Source of the DNA: CAYOWK01 sp964407665
Lineage (GTDB): Bacteria; Pseudomonadota; Alphaproteobacteria; Caulobacterales; Hyphomonadaceae
Reading direction: 5' to 3'
DNA length: 64,000 nt
Assembly (NCBI GenBank): GCA_964407665.1
Contig: CAYOWK010000015.1
Coordinates: 13,533-77,532 of the forward strand
This document shows, piece by piece, positions 16,846 to 25,768 of the stretch (its first letter is position 1; every line of letters begins with the position of its first letter). Made by a program: the position numbers and the translations under genes. The notes under the pieces were generated by a model that searched no databases, was not told the DNA's origin, and saw nothing but the letters and a program-made list of their open reading frames with translations.

Positions 16846-17610
16846 ATGGTGAAGCCGTTCCCGACTCTCCGACGAGGCGTTGTCTGCGCCGCTCTGGCAT
16901 GTGCCGCAGCGGCCCCGGCCTTCGTCGCCCCAGCCGCCGCTCAGCAGACCCCGCCCGATGCGCGCGCAGGGGCAGCCCCCAGAATCGCCGCCGCGCCGTC
17001 CCGGTCCGTCAAATACGAGGATACCGCCAGCCGTCGCAGCTTCGTGCTGGACTGGGTCGGCAACACCGCCCTTCTGAAGTTTGACGACAGCCCGGAAGTT
17101 CACGTCCTCCGCCCCTCTACGGCGCAGCGGGGGGATTCCTTCCTGCGTTCGGATTCCGGTCAGGTCGTCTTGCGGGCGACCGAACTTGGAAACGTGATCT
17201 CCTACATCGGTAACAAGAACGGCGCCCCGGCCGACATGGTAGGCGCCGCCTCGCCGCTTGACACCCCGGCCATGTCGCTGACGCTGTCCGAACAGCGCGT
17301 CGAAACGGTCAAGAGCCTGAGCCGCCTTGCAGGACGGGAAGTCACCGTGTTTGGCGTGGGCGCCTTCTCGAACCACGGCCGGTGGGCCGCCGATGCACTG
17401 ATGGTCCTGACGCTCGGCGTTGAGCGGGCCAGCAAGATCAACCCCGACGTGGTGGCGTCGCTCGAAGCGGTCCGCCTTGAGCCGACCACCAATCCGGTCG
17501 CGTCATATCGCGACGGAGAGCTTGTGCTGGGCGTCAACCCGGAGGCCGGTTACGCGGGCCGGCCGTCGTCGGACGCCATCGCCCGCGCGCTGACCGAAAA
17601 GCCGAAATAG
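16846..17610 (+). CDS. Exported protein, possibly DUF4908
   Basis: A 254-residue protein with an N-terminal signal peptide (about 1-32, ending PAAAQ). The mature part begins with a Pro/Ala-rich linker and continues as a beta-rich domain (KYEDTASRRSFVLDWVGNTALLKFDDSPEVHVLRPSTAQRGDS). It resembles Caulobacterales exported proteins catalogued as DUF4908, but I recall this only loosely. No enzyme motif is visible. The ATG at 16846 starts directly at the signal peptide; no strong ribosome site is seen. It ends 4 bases from the convergent cupin gene. Confidence 0.6.
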   Translation: MVKPFPTLRRGVVCAALACAAAAPAFVAPAAAQQTPPDARAGAAPRIAAAPSRSVKYEDTASRRSFVLDWVGNTALLKFDDSPEVHVLRPSTAQRGDSFLRSDSGQVVLRATELGNVISYIGNKNGAPADMVGAASPLDTPAMSLTLSEQRVETVKSLSRLAGREVTVFGVGAFSNHGRWAADALMVLTLGVERASKINPDVVASLEAVRLEPTTNPVASYRDGELVLGVNPEAGYAGRPSSDAIARALTEKPK

Positions 17611-17614
17611 GGTC

Positions 17615-18067
17615 TCAGCGTGCGCCGGGCTTCCAGCCGGGCGGAGCCATCTCGAAACCCGCGAACTCGAATCCCGGCGAGACCGTGCAGCCGCACAACG
17701 TCCAGTCGCCCTGTGTTTCTGCAGACTGCCACTCGAATGGCTCGACAACGGCCTGTGGCCGCTGCCCGCCAGCAATGTCTGCGCCCAGCCTGTGTGTCGC
17801 GACCTCATCGCCAGCCGACGTCGACAGGATCAGCGGCGCTCCAGCATACCAGTGCCAGATCTCGGTAGCGTCGACCCGGTGCCAGTGCGAACGCTCTCCG
17901 GCCTGCAGCAGGTAGTAGATCGCCGTTCCGGCAGAGCGCTGTCCCGGCTGTGTCGCAGCGCGATGCATCTCGCGATACCATCCGCCTTCCGGGTGTGGCT
18001 GTAGTCCAAGAGCTTCGATGACGTCCGCGCCAGAGCGGCGCCCGCCCGTCATTTCCCCGCTTGTCAC
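17615..18067 (-). CDS. Cupin, DUF985 family
   Basis: A 150-residue cupin of the DUF985 type. Signature segments are GLQPHPEGGWYREMHR, TAIYYLLQAGERSHWHRVDATEIWHWYAGAPL and the C-terminal CTVSPGFEFAGFEMAPPGW. The His/Glu residues in SHWHRVDATEIWHWY are candidate metal ligands. Function is unproven. It starts with GTG at 18067, which overlaps the gloB stop as GTGA, with AAGGA upstream inside gloB, so translation is probably coupled to gloB. Confidence 0.85.
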   Translation of the reverse strand: MTSGEMTGGRRSGADVIEALGLQPHPEGGWYREMHRAATQPGQRSAGTAIYYLLQAGERSHWHRVDATEIWHWYAGAPLILSTSAGDEVATHRLGADIAGGQRPQAVVEPFEWQSAETQGDWTLCGCTVSPGFEFAGFEMAPPGWKPGAR

Positions 18068-18846
18068 TTGAACGTATCCTTGCGCTTGCGGATTTCCCCA
18101 AAGGTGGCAATCGCGTCGCCGGGATGACCCATGGCGGCCTGCAGAAGCGCATCGTCGGCCCGCAAGAACGGATTGGCCAGGCGCTCCGCCCCGATGGTTG
18201 TCGGAACCGTCGGCTGGCCCTTCGCGCGGCGCGCCGTGACGCTGTCCGCATAGCGCTGGAGATGCGGATTCCCCGGATCGACGGCCAGGGCGAACTTCGC
18301 GTTCGAGGCCGTGTACTCGTGGGCGCAGTAGACCGTGGTGTCATCCGGCATGGCCGAAAGCCGTGACAGGCTGCGCCACATCTGCGCCGGCGTGCCCTCG
18401 AACAGCCGCCCGCACCCCAGCGCAAACAGCGTGTCCCCGACGAACGCCACGCCGAGTTCCGGCAGGTGGTAGGTCAGGTGACCCGACGTGTGGCCGCCCG
18501 TGTCGAGGACCACCGCCTCGATGCCGCCCAGCTCGATGATGTCGCCCTCGGCGACAGTCTGGTCCACGGCGGGGATCCGGCTGGCCTCGGCAGCTGGCGC
18601 GAAGATGCGGCATCCGGTTTCCGCCTTGATGCGCTCGTTCCCGCCTGCGTGGTCCGGATGCCAGTGGGTGTTCCAGATCTGCGTTATCCGCCACCCCTGA
18701 GCGGCCGCCTCAGCGAGGATCCGCTCGGCGTCGGGCGTGTCGATGCAGGCAGTTTCGCCGGATTCCGGGTCGTGCAGCAGGAAACCGTAATTGTCGGACA
18801 GGCACGGAAACATGTGGACGGAGGGGCCGATGGCCAGATTGAGCAT
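18064..18846 (-). CDS. gloB: Hydroxyacylglutathione hydrolase (glyoxalase II)
   Basis: A 260-residue metallo-beta-lactamase-fold enzyme that hydrolyses S-lactoylglutathione to lactate and glutathione. Metal motif THWHPDHAGG, then GHTSGHLTYHLP and FVGDTLFALGCGRLFEG supply the dinuclear ligands. The C-terminal glyoxalase II domain is present (YCAHEYTASNAKFALAVDPGN...PFLRADDALLQ). Full length. An AAGGGA lies 7 bases before the ATG. Downstream cupin translation is coupled. It is divergent from the methyltransferase gene, 66 bases away. Confidence 0.93.
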   Translation of the reverse strand: MLNLAIGPSVHMFPCLSDNYGFLLHDPESGETACIDTPDAERILAEAAAQGWRITQIWNTHWHPDHAGGNERIKAETGCRIFAPAAEASRIPAVDQTVAEGDIIELGGIEAVVLDTGGHTSGHLTYHLPELGVAFVGDTLFALGCGRLFEGTPAQMWRSLSRLSAMPDDTTVYCAHEYTASNAKFALAVDPGNPHLQRYADSVTARRAKGQPTVPTTIGAERLANPFLRADDALLQAAMGHPGDAIATFGEIRKRKDTFK

Positions 18847-18912
18847 GGAAATTTCCCTTTCGGCTGCCCGCATCCATATAGTCAGGCCGTATAGTCCGGA
18901 AAAAGGACCTGA

Positions 18913-19698
18913 ATGAGATACGACATAGACCGTCTGGAAGCCTTTTACGCCTCGCCGCTGGGGCGGATGGCGCTTGAGATGGTTTCGGGCCGGCTTTCTG
19001 CGCTGTGGCCCGATGCTCACGGGCTGGACGTGCTGGGTTTCGGGCATGCCGCCGGCCTGCTGGACAATCTGAAGGAAGGGGCGAGACGGACCATCTCCGC
19101 CAGTCCCGAGGAGCAGGGCGCCATCCGCTGGCCCGACAAGGGGCGCAGCCTGGCCGTTCTGACCGAGGAAGACCGCCTCCCGTTCATCGACGCGCTGTTC
19201 GACCGGGTGATCCTGTTCCACGGTCTGGAGGAAGCCGAGAGCCCCCAGCGTCTGCTGCGCGAGGTCTGGCGTGTTTGCGCACCCGAGGCGCGGGTGCTGA
19301 TCGTGGCCGCGAACCGGAGCGGGCTCTGGGCCCGGTCCGAATCGACCCCCTTCGGCCACGGCCGCCCGTTCTCCCGCGGCCAGCTCTATCGCCTGCTGGA
19401 ATCCGCAATGTTCCAGCCCACAGCCTCCGCCCGGGCCCTCTACGCCCCCCCCGTCAACTGGCGCCTCTTCACCTCCGCCGCCGAAGCCTGGGAGCGCATC
19501 GGGCGCCTAGCCTGGGGCGGGTTTGGGGGCGTTCTGATGATCGAGGCCGTCAAGCGGATCCATATCGAACCCTCGTCCAAGCCGGCGCGCGTACGGTGGC
19601 GTTCCGCGCCCCTGCCGGCAAAGCAGGGGGTGTCGGCCCAGACCGGTCATGCCCACGATCCGGATAAAAAAGTCCGTCAGGGTGTTGAAGATGTGTAA
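18913..19698 (+). CDS. SAM-dependent methyltransferase-like protein
   Basis: A 261-residue protein of the class I methyltransferase fold: LDVLGFGHAAGLLDNLKE is in the place of the SAM-binding loop, and DALFDRVILFHGLEEAESPQRLLREVWRVCAPEARVLIVAANRSGLWAR covers motifs II-III. The canonical GxGxG is altered to GFGHAAG. Such proteins next to gloB are common in alphaproteobacteria; the substrate is unknown. The last ~40 residues are polar and probably disordered. Confidence 0.8.
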   Translation: MRYDIDRLEAFYASPLGRMALEMVSGRLSALWPDAHGLDVLGFGHAAGLLDNLKEGARRTISASPEEQGAIRWPDKGRSLAVLTEEDRLPFIDALFDRVILFHGLEEAESPQRLLREVWRVCAPEARVLIVAANRSGLWARSESTPFGHGRPFSRGQLYRLLESAMFQPTASARALYAPPVNWRLFTSAAEAWERIGRLAWGGFGGVLMIEAVKRIHIEPSSKPARVRWRSAPLPAKQGVSAQTGHAHDPDKKVRQGVEDV

Positions 19699-19761
19699 GT
19701 GATGTAATATGTTCAATTCCGAAGCCGTTGACCGGCTCCCGGACGATGAGAGGAAACCGAG

Positions 19762-20106
19762 ATGAAATACATTACCGCCGTTTTCAAACCCAGCCGTCTG
19801 GACGCCGTCCTGGATGCCGTCACCGCCGCTGGCGCATCGGGCGTCACCGTCACCGAAGTCCGGGGCTATGGCCGCCAGCAGGGCAAGACGGAAGTCTATC
19901 GCGGCGCTGAGTACGAAGTCCGTCTGCTGCCGAAGGTTCGTGTCGAGATCGCCGTTGCGGATGAGATCGTCGAAAAGGTGATCGACGCGATTTCGGCCAC
20001 GGCGAACACGCAAAAGATCGGCGATGGCAAGATCTTTGTCATGGACCTGGAGCACGTACTCCGCATCCGGACCGGCGAGCGCAACGAGGCCGCGCTCTCC
20101 TCGTAG
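19762..20106 (+). CDS. PII-family nitrogen regulator
   Basis: A 114-residue PII protein (GlnB/GlnK type). It begins MKYITAVFKPSRLDAVLDAV, and the T-loop carries GKTEVYRGAEYEVRLLPK with Tyr51 at the classical uridylylation position and Tyr46 also present. The B-loop TANTQKIGDGKIFV and C-loop RIRTGERNEAAL are intact, so ATP/2-oxoglutarate binding is expected. Unlike the usual context there is no amtB or glnA beside it. An 11-bp stem terminator follows (20205-20236), so it is probably monocistronic. Confidence 0.92.
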   Translation: MKYITAVFKPSRLDAVLDAVTAAGASGVTVTEVRGYGRQQGKTEVYRGAEYEVRLLPKVRVEIAVADEIVEKVIDAISATANTQKIGDGKIFVMDLEHVLRIRTGERNEAALSS

Positions 20107-20204
20107 GCATCCACCCAATACCGGCGCCAGCCTGTCCCCCGATGTGGCAGGCGCCGGAGGCCCGGCCGCCCCCCCGACCCCCAAACGCGGCCCGAGCCCC
20201 AGAG

Positions 20205-20236
20205 CAGCCGCCGGCGCCAATGCCGGCGGCTGTTTT
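20205..20236 (+). terminator. Rho-independent terminator after the PII gene
   Basis: An 11-bp perfect GC-rich stem (CAGCCGCCGGC / GCCGGCGGCTG, loop GCCAAT) is followed directly by TTTT. It ends the PII transcript 99 bases after the stop. Confidence 0.85.
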
Positions 20237-20369
20237 GCGTTCGGGCATGAAACCGGTTTGGCGCCCAAGACACTTGCGCATGTCCGGAAACCCCGTTTCA
20301 CAGGAAGCGGGAATCTCGGATCTGTGCCGTTGGTGCGCGCGCAGCTTCGTAACCGGAGTATCGCCCGCC

Positions 20370-21104
20370 GTGTCTGACCCCGTCGAAGCTGCAGCCCGTA
20401 CGATCTGGGAAGACCTGTCTGTCGATTTCGGTGCAGGGGACTTTGCGGGCAATCTTCCGGGGCAGGCTGCCCAGCTGCGCCAGGCGCTCACCGGGGGCGC
20501 GTCCGCAATTCCGCCGGCCGTCGCCGCCCGCCTCTGGCGCAGCTTGTGCGGAGAGATAATGGCCGCCCGTGGTCTCAAAGCCGTCTATCTGGCCGGAGGC
20601 GAGATCTCGCAGATGACCGAGGCCGCCAGGGGCTATTTCGGATTTGCAGTTCCCCTGACCCAGGCTGGTGATGTTCGCGAGGCCCTGGACCGGGTCGAGG
20701 ACACCCCCGGCGCCCTGGCCTGCGTCCCCTGGCCCGAAATTGCCGGCGCCGGCCAGTGGTGGCCGATGCTGAACGAAGGCCGGTTCAGGGAGCTGTCCAT
20801 AATCGCCGGCTGGCCGCAGATTCCCGGCGACACCGACCCGATGCCGAAAGTCGCAATTGTAGGCAAAGCGCAGACCTCGCCGTCGGGCAATGACGACACT
20901 CTCGCCACCGCCCATGACGACACGTTTGTTGCAGACGGTATTCTGGCGCGCGCCGGACTGCAGGCGGCGGTGGTGGCTCGCGCCCGGTCGCTGGCGTTGA
21001 TCCGCATCCGTGGATTTGCTTCCAATGACGACCCGCGCCTTGATATGGCGCGGCAGGGAGGTCTAGACGGTCTGCGGGTTATCGGCGGGCTGCCTCTCGC
21101 CTGA
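20370..21104 (+). CDS. Degenerate chorismate mutase-like protein upstream of hisC
   Basis: About 244 residues. The position (directly before hisC and prephenate dehydrogenase) and segments such as AIPPAVAARLWRSLCGEIMAARG and LACVPWPEIAGAGQWWPMLNEGRF match the C-terminal part of alphaproteobacterial AroQ-type chorismate mutase proteins. The N-terminal mutase helix that normally carries the catalytic Arg/Lys residues is short and lacks the usual RxxID...R pattern (VEAAARTIWEDLSVDFGAGDFAGNL), so mutase activity is doubtful. GTG at 20370 with GGAG 12 bases upstream is preferred; longer starts run into Arg/Pro-rich noise. Confidence 0.6.
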   Translation: MSDPVEAAARTIWEDLSVDFGAGDFAGNLPGQAAQLRQALTGGASAIPPAVAARLWRSLCGEIMAARGLKAVYLAGGEISQMTEAARGYFGFAVPLTQAGDVREALDRVEDTPGALACVPWPEIAGAGQWWPMLNEGRFRELSIIAGWPQIPGDTDPMPKVAIVGKAQTSPSGNDDTLATAHDDTFVADGILARAGLQAAVVARARSLALIRIRGFASNDDPRLDMARQGGLDGLRVIGGLPLA

Positions 21105-21129
21105 GCCCACCTCCAACGGATACGGCGCC

Positions 21130-22218
21130 ATGACCGAACGGCCACAGCCACACGCCTTCCTGTCCCGCGTGAAGCCTTATGTACCCGGCGAGGCCCCGAA
21201 GCCGGGCGCGGGCAAGACCTTCAAGCTGGCGTCGAACGAGAATCCGCTTGGGGCCTCCCCTCTGGCCTTGGCGGCGGCGCATGAAGCGCTTCAGAAAGCC
21301 GACACCTATCCGGACGGCGGCTCCACCGCGCTAAAGGCCGCCATCGCGAAGCGTTTCGGCCTCGACAGCAACCGGATCATCGCGGCGGCCGGATCGGACG
21401 AGATATTCCTGTTGCTCGCGCGCGCTTATCTCGGACCAGGCGATGAATCGGTTTCGACCGAGCATGGTTTTGCGGTCTATTCGATGGTTGCCGAACAGCA
21501 GGGCGCCACCGTCGTGGAGGTGAAGGAGACAAACTTTACCGCCGATGTGGATGCGATTCTTGCGGCCGTGACGCCGCGCACGAAGATCGTCTGGCTCGCC
21601 AATCCTAACAATCCGACGGGCACCTATCTGCCCTACGACGAGGTCAAACGCCTGCACGCCGGGATTCCTGCTGGCGCGATCCTTGTTCTGGACGGCGCGT
21701 ACGCGGAGTTCGTTAATCGCAACGACTATGCGAGCGGCATTGAACTCGCGGCCGGGTCCGACAACGTCGTCATGACCCGTACGTTTTCGAAACTGTACGG
21801 GCTTGCCGGCCTGCGCGTCGGCTGGGGTTACGCGCCCAGGCATGTGGTTGATGCGATCGAGCGCGTGCGTATGCCCTTCAACGTCAACCTTCCGGCTCAG
21901 GCAGCAGCAATCGCCGCACTGGAGGACGAAGCCTTTCTTGAGACGTCTCTGGCCCACAATGAGCGCGAGCTCGCCCGGCTGGTCCATGCGTTGACGACCA
22001 TGGGCCTCGAAGTCATCGACGGCGTTGGCAACTTCGTGGTGGCGAAGTTCGCGGATGCAGACACCGCAGCAAAAGCGCTGGCCTTCCTCAAGATGCGAGG
22101 GGTTACGGTTCGCGGCCTCAATGGTTATCGCATGCCTGACAGGTTGCGCATCTCGGTCGGAACGGTCGAAGGCAATGATGCGCTGCTCGCTGGCCTGCAA
22201 GCGTTTCTGGAGCGCTAA
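21130..22218 (+). CDS. hisC: Histidinol-phosphate aminotransferase
   Basis: A 362-residue fold-type I PLP enzyme. Visible: substrate-binding SNENPLGASP (35-44), cofactor region AAGSDEIF, ANPNNPTGTY (158-166), and the PLP lysine K221 in TRTFSKLYGLAGLRVGW. It converts imidazole-acetol phosphate to histidinol phosphate and, given the neighbouring prephenate dehydrogenase, may also transaminate aromatic acids; that dual role is inference from context. Its stop overlaps the next start by one base (TAATG). Confidence 0.93.
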   Translation: MTERPQPHAFLSRVKPYVPGEAPKPGAGKTFKLASNENPLGASPLALAAAHEALQKADTYPDGGSTALKAAIAKRFGLDSNRIIAAAGSDEIFLLLARAYLGPGDESVSTEHGFAVYSMVAEQQGATVVEVKETNFTADVDAILAAVTPRTKIVWLANPNNPTGTYLPYDEVKRLHAGIPAGAILVLDGAYAEFVNRNDYASGIELAAGSDNVVMTRTFSKLYGLAGLRVGWGYAPRHVVDAIERVRMPFNVNLPAQAAAIAALEDEAFLETSLAHNERELARLVHALTTMGLEVIDGVGNFVVAKFADADTAAKALAFLKMRGVTVRGLNGYRMPDRLRISVGTVEGNDALLAGLQAFLER

Positions 22219-23150
22219 TGAGCATGCCCGCCTTCGGCAGGATCGCCATAATCGGGATTGGCCTGATCGGCTCATCAATCGCGCGCGCCGCAGTAGCGAA
22301 GGGGGCAGCGGGGTCGGTCTCGATCCATGACGCCAATCCAGAGGCTCTGGTCCGGGCCGCCGAACTGGGTCTGGGCGACACGTTCGCCACCGCAGCTGAC
22401 GCGGTCAGGGAAGCTGATGCTGTCTTCCTGTGTGTCCCCGTCGGAGCGATGAGCTCCGCCGCCGAGGCCATCGTGGCTGCGATGAAACCGGGCTCTATCC
22501 TGACCGATGTGGGGTCGGTGAAGGCCAGTGTGGCGCGCGACCTTGCGCCATTCTCCGGCCGGGGCGTGCATGTCATTCCGGGCCACCCCATCGCGGGAAC
22601 TGAAAAATCTGGACCGGACGCCGGATTCGCCAGCCTGTTCGAGGGGCGTTGGTGCATCCTGACGCCGCAACCCGCCGGCGCCGACGACTATGTGGCGGCC
22701 ACCGGCAGGCTGGCGGCTTTCTGGGAGCAGCTGGGCTCGCGGCTTGAAGTCATGGATGCTCAACGCCACGATCTTGTGCTGGCAATCACCAGCCACGTGC
22801 CGCACCTCATCGCATTCAATATCGTCGCGACTGCGCATGATATGGAAACCGTCACCGAGGGTGAGGTGGTGAAGTTCTCCGCCTCCGGCTTCCGCGACTT
22901 CACGCGTCTTGCTTCTTCCGATCCGACGATGTGGCGCGATGTATTCCTGAACAATCGAGAGGCGGTAATCGAGGTGCTCGGGCGGTTCACCGAGGATCTG
23001 ATTGCGCTCCAGCGCGCAATCCGCTGGGGGGAAGGCGATACGCTCTACGAGACGTTCAGCCACGCGCGCGGCATCCGCAAGGCCATCATTGAGGCGGGCC
23101 AGGATACCCCGGCGCCCAACTTCGGCCGGGACAACGGAAAAAAGGGTTAG
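22218..23150 (+). CDS. Prephenate/arogenate dehydrogenase family
   Basis: A 310-residue protein. The N-terminal Rossmann motif IGIGLIGSSIARA (12-24) binds NAD(P), VPVGAM and DVGSVKASV follow, and the TyrA-type catalytic signature is HPIAGTEKSGPDAGF, with ITSHVPHLIAF and FRDFTRLASSDPTMWRD in the helical domain. It oxidatively decarboxylates prephenate or arogenate toward tyrosine. There is no ACT domain. It is translationally coupled to hisC (TAATG). Confidence 0.92.
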   Translation: MSMPAFGRIAIIGIGLIGSSIARAAVAKGAAGSVSIHDANPEALVRAAELGLGDTFATAADAVREADAVFLCVPVGAMSSAAEAIVAAMKPGSILTDVGSVKASVARDLAPFSGRGVHVIPGHPIAGTEKSGPDAGFASLFEGRWCILTPQPAGADDYVAATGRLAAFWEQLGSRLEVMDAQRHDLVLAITSHVPHLIAFNIVATAHDMETVTEGEVVKFSASGFRDFTRLASSDPTMWRDVFLNNREAVIEVLGRFTEDLIALQRAIRWGEGDTLYETFSHARGIRKAIIEAGQDTPAPNFGRDNGKKG

Positions 23151-24368
23151 TCAGCGAAGACCGGCGGTGACGTGCTCGATCGCGCCATCGTGGGGTTGCG
23201 GCTCGACACCCAGCAGTCGGGCGATAAGGGGATAGACGGATACATTCTCGAAGGGCTCAAGCGTGACGCCTGTCCGGAATGCAGGACCATTCGCTAGGAA
23301 CAACGCAGCCATTTCGGGGAGAGCGGGATCGAAGCCGTGGGCGCCGAGGCTAAGCCTGCCGCCGGTGCTGGTTGTCTGGGATGACCGGTAGCGCCAGCCA
23401 TCGTCGGCGAGGCAGATGATGTCCGGTACGCGCCGGTGCGAGCCATAGTGGAAGCGTCCGGGTAGGTCATCCTTGCGCCAGCACTCGCCGTGCTCACCTC
23501 TGCCGACCAGCGCCAGTTCGATTTCTGATTCATGTCCAGCCACGGGCTTCACTGCCGCGACCGGGCCATCCCAGATCACGCGAGCCTGCTCTGGCGCAAA
23601 GCGAGCGTCGAGGCTGATGATCCGGTCCTCCGAAACGTCGGCCATGCCGTGATCGGAGACGATCACCAGATTTGTCGTCTCGGCCAGACCGCGAGACTGC
23701 AGCCCCTCCATCAACCGGCCGATGGCGGCATCGATCTGCGCGACCGCTGATGTCGTCTCCGGCGCGTCCGGCCCATAGTAGTGGCCTGCGGTGTCGACGA
23801 TGTCGAAATAGAGGGTCGCAAATTGCGGTCGCTCGGCGGGCGGGGCGCCCAGCCAGCCCATAAGCCTGTCGACCCGGGCGAAGTCCGGAAGACTCTGGTC
23901 GTAGCGCGACCACAGTGAAGGCCGGCCGCCTAGATCAAAATCCGAACCGGGCCAGAACATCGTTGCGGTCCGTACGCCCTGCTGCTCGGCAGTGATCCAG
24001 ATCGGTGATGCATCCCTCCACCACAGCGGATCCGAGGAGACCGCAACGTTGGAGAGCGTGAATGTCACGCCCGGCCGGTCGGCATCCTCCATGCGGTTGC
24101 TGATCAGGCCGTGGCTGTCCGGGCGCCGACCGGTCACAAGGGTATAGTGGTTTGGAAACGTGACGGTCGGAAACGACGGGACCATGGATGCGCGCACGCC
24201 CTGATCCGCCAGAGCCGACAACACGGGCGTCTGGCCGCGGTCCAGATAGTCGGGGCGGAAGCCGTCGATGGAGATGAGGAGCGTCAGAGGGGGCGGGGGC
24301 GCCTCTGGGCCGGGAGTGGCGCACCCGGCGGCGAGCACTGCAAACACGAACAGCAGGTTTCGAAGCAT
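23151..24368 (-). CDS. Ectonucleotide pyrophosphatase/phosphodiesterase-like lipoprotein
   Basis: A 405-residue lipoprotein of the alkaline phosphatase superfamily (NPP type). Lipobox AAGC gives Cys16. Metal and nucleophile residues are Asp35 in SIDGFRPDYL, Thr70 and Asn73 in FPTVTFPNHYTLVTG, DIVDTAGHYYGP, VSDHGM and the late GAHGFDP. It probably cleaves phosphodiester or pyrophosphate bonds of nucleotides at the cell surface or in the periplasm. Full length. It ends next to the convergent prephenate dehydrogenase gene with no spacer. Confidence 0.9.
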   Translation of the reverse strand: MLRNLLFVFAVLAAGCATPGPEAPPPPLTLLISIDGFRPDYLDRGQTPVLSALADQGVRASMVPSFPTVTFPNHYTLVTGRRPDSHGLISNRMEDADRPGVTFTLSNVAVSSDPLWWRDASPIWITAEQQGVRTATMFWPGSDFDLGGRPSLWSRYDQSLPDFARVDRLMGWLGAPPAERPQFATLYFDIVDTAGHYYGPDAPETTSAVAQIDAAIGRLMEGLQSRGLAETTNLVIVSDHGMADVSEDRIISLDARFAPEQARVIWDGPVAAVKPVAGHESEIELALVGRGEHGECWRKDDLPGRFHYGSHRRVPDIICLADDGWRYRSSQTTSTGGRLSLGAHGFDPALPEMAALFLANGPAFRTGVTLEPFENVSVYPLIARLLGVEPQPHDGAIEHVTAGLR

Positions 24369-24407
24369 GCAGCGGGAGATAACTTCGAAGTGTGACGGAT
24401 CAATATG

Positions 24408-25145
24408 TCAGCCTTTGGCGCCATCGCGGCGGGCGCGCTCTTCGGCGACAAGGCGTGTGGTGGCGGGTTCGAGGACGGCTTCGAGGCGCTCCATGAAGAC
24501 CTCGCGGGAGAGGCCGGCCTCGATGGGGGGGAGGGCCTCGAAGGTCACGTTGCCGGGCTCGATGTTCTTGAGACCGGCGCCCTGCCAGCTGAGGCCGGTA
24601 TTGAGGGCGACGGGGATGCAGGGCAGGCCAAGGACGCGGTAGAGGCCCGCTACGCCGGGCTTGTAGTCCGGGTGGGCGTCAACTTCCTGGCGCGTCCCTT
24701 CCGGAAAGATGATGACCGGCCGGCCCTCCGCAGCGGCCGCTTTGGCGGCGTTCAGCATGTTCTTCATCGTCTTGGCGCCGCCATCGCGGTCGATGGGGAT
24801 CATGCCGGTCCGCTTGCAGTACCAGCCAAAGACCGGAGCTTCGAGAAGTTCCGCTTTGAGCACGAACGCCGGCTTCTCGAGGAACAGGAAGGGCGCGAGC
24901 GTATCGTAGGTGCTCTGGTGCTTCATGGCGATCAGGCAGGCGCCGGGCGGTATGTTCTCCATGCCCCTGAAGGACGTCTTCACGCCGCCGGTCAGCCTGA
25001 GCATGAAGCGCTGGCTGGTGATCCAGAAACGCATCGCCTTGAACGCCCACTCCTTCGACACAACGGCAAGCGGAAGCGCAGGCAGCCCGATCCACCCGAG
25101 GCTCGAATAGAACCACGAGGCGTAGAGGATGGTTCGGAGATTCAT
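24408..25145 (-). CDS. plsC: 1-acyl-sn-glycerol-3-phosphate acyltransferase-like
   Basis: A 245-residue PlsC-type acyltransferase. It has the N-terminal hydrophobic helix (ILYASWFYSSLGWIGLPALPLAVV), the catalytic HX4D motif in MKHQSTYDTLAP, motif III FPEGTRQEV and motif IV GLPCIPVALNTG. It should acylate lysophosphatidic acid in the inner membrane; other lysophospholipid acceptors are possible. The ATG at 25145 overlaps the stop of the YdcF-like gene (ATGA), with AGG upstream. Confidence 0.88.
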   Translation of the reverse strand: MNLRTILYASWFYSSLGWIGLPALPLAVVSKEWAFKAMRFWITSQRFMLRLTGGVKTSFRGMENIPPGACLIAMKHQSTYDTLAPFLFLEKPAFVLKAELLEAPVFGWYCKRTGMIPIDRDGGAKTMKNMLNAAKAAAAEGRPVIIFPEGTRQEVDAHPDYKPGVAGLYRVLGLPCIPVALNTGLSWQGAGLKNIEPGNVTFEALPPIEAGLSREVFMERLEAVLEPATTRLVAEERARRDGAKG

Positions 25146-25765
25146 GAGGTAACCTGGGGATCGGCGGAAAGGTCTGGTTTGAGGGCGGGGCCAGCGCGGA
25201 AGACCGCCACCCTGTATTTCAGCCATTCCTCGAAGAGGCGCCGGGCGGTCGGCGGATTGGTGTACCAGGCGCGGGGACGGACCCGCGTCGTCGTGACGGC
25301 ATAGGGGATCAGGTCGGCATCCGGCATGTTCCGCTGCAGCTCAACCAGAGCGCGGTCCATGTGGTATTCCGACGTCACCACGATGATGCGCTGCATGTCG
25401 TGGCGGCGGGCCCATTCGGCGACTTCGGCGCCATTGCCGGCGGTGGAGGCGGCGGCCCGGCCCAGCGTGACGCAGCACTGGATCTCGGCTTCTGCGACAC
25501 TGACGATGCGGGCGATGTCGGCAGGCGTCGTATCGACATGAACGCCGGAAATCAGGATGGGCAGCTGTAGCTGTTCGGAGAGGCGAACCCCGGCGATGAT
25601 GCGCGCATCGGATGCGCCGGTAAGCACGGCAATCGCGTCGCCTGCAGCTGGCGGTTCGGACGCTGCGGCGCGATCCGCCCGACCGACAAAGGACAGGAAA
25701 TCCCACCCGGCGGCGGCAAGGCCGGCGAGAAGCGCAATAGCGATGACGCGACCGATCAGTCCCAC
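25142..25765 (-). CDS. YdcF/SanA-like DUF218 protein
   Basis: A 207-residue protein with one N-terminal membrane helix (about 5-22) and a DUF218 domain: AIAVLTGASDARIIAGVRLSEQLQLPILISGV, then AEWARRHDMQRIIVVTSEYHMDRALVEL, containing the family's conserved SxYHMxR-type motif. DUF218 proteins are implicated in envelope maintenance; biochemistry is unclear. It sits between ftsX (upstream, 3 bases away) and the acyltransferase gene (overlapping), forming an ftsE-ftsX-ydcF-plsC operon as in other alphaproteobacteria. Confidence 0.85.
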   Translation of the reverse strand: MGLIGRVIAIALLAGLAAAGWDFLSFVGRADRAAASEPPAAGDAIAVLTGASDARIIAGVRLSEQLQLPILISGVHVDTTPADIARIVSVAEAEIQCCVTLGRAAASTAGNGAEVAEWARRHDMQRIIVVTSEYHMDRALVELQRNMPDADLIPYAVTTTRVRPRAWYTNPPTARRLFEEWLKYRVAVFRAGPALKPDLSADPQVTS

Positions 25766-25768
25766 GTC

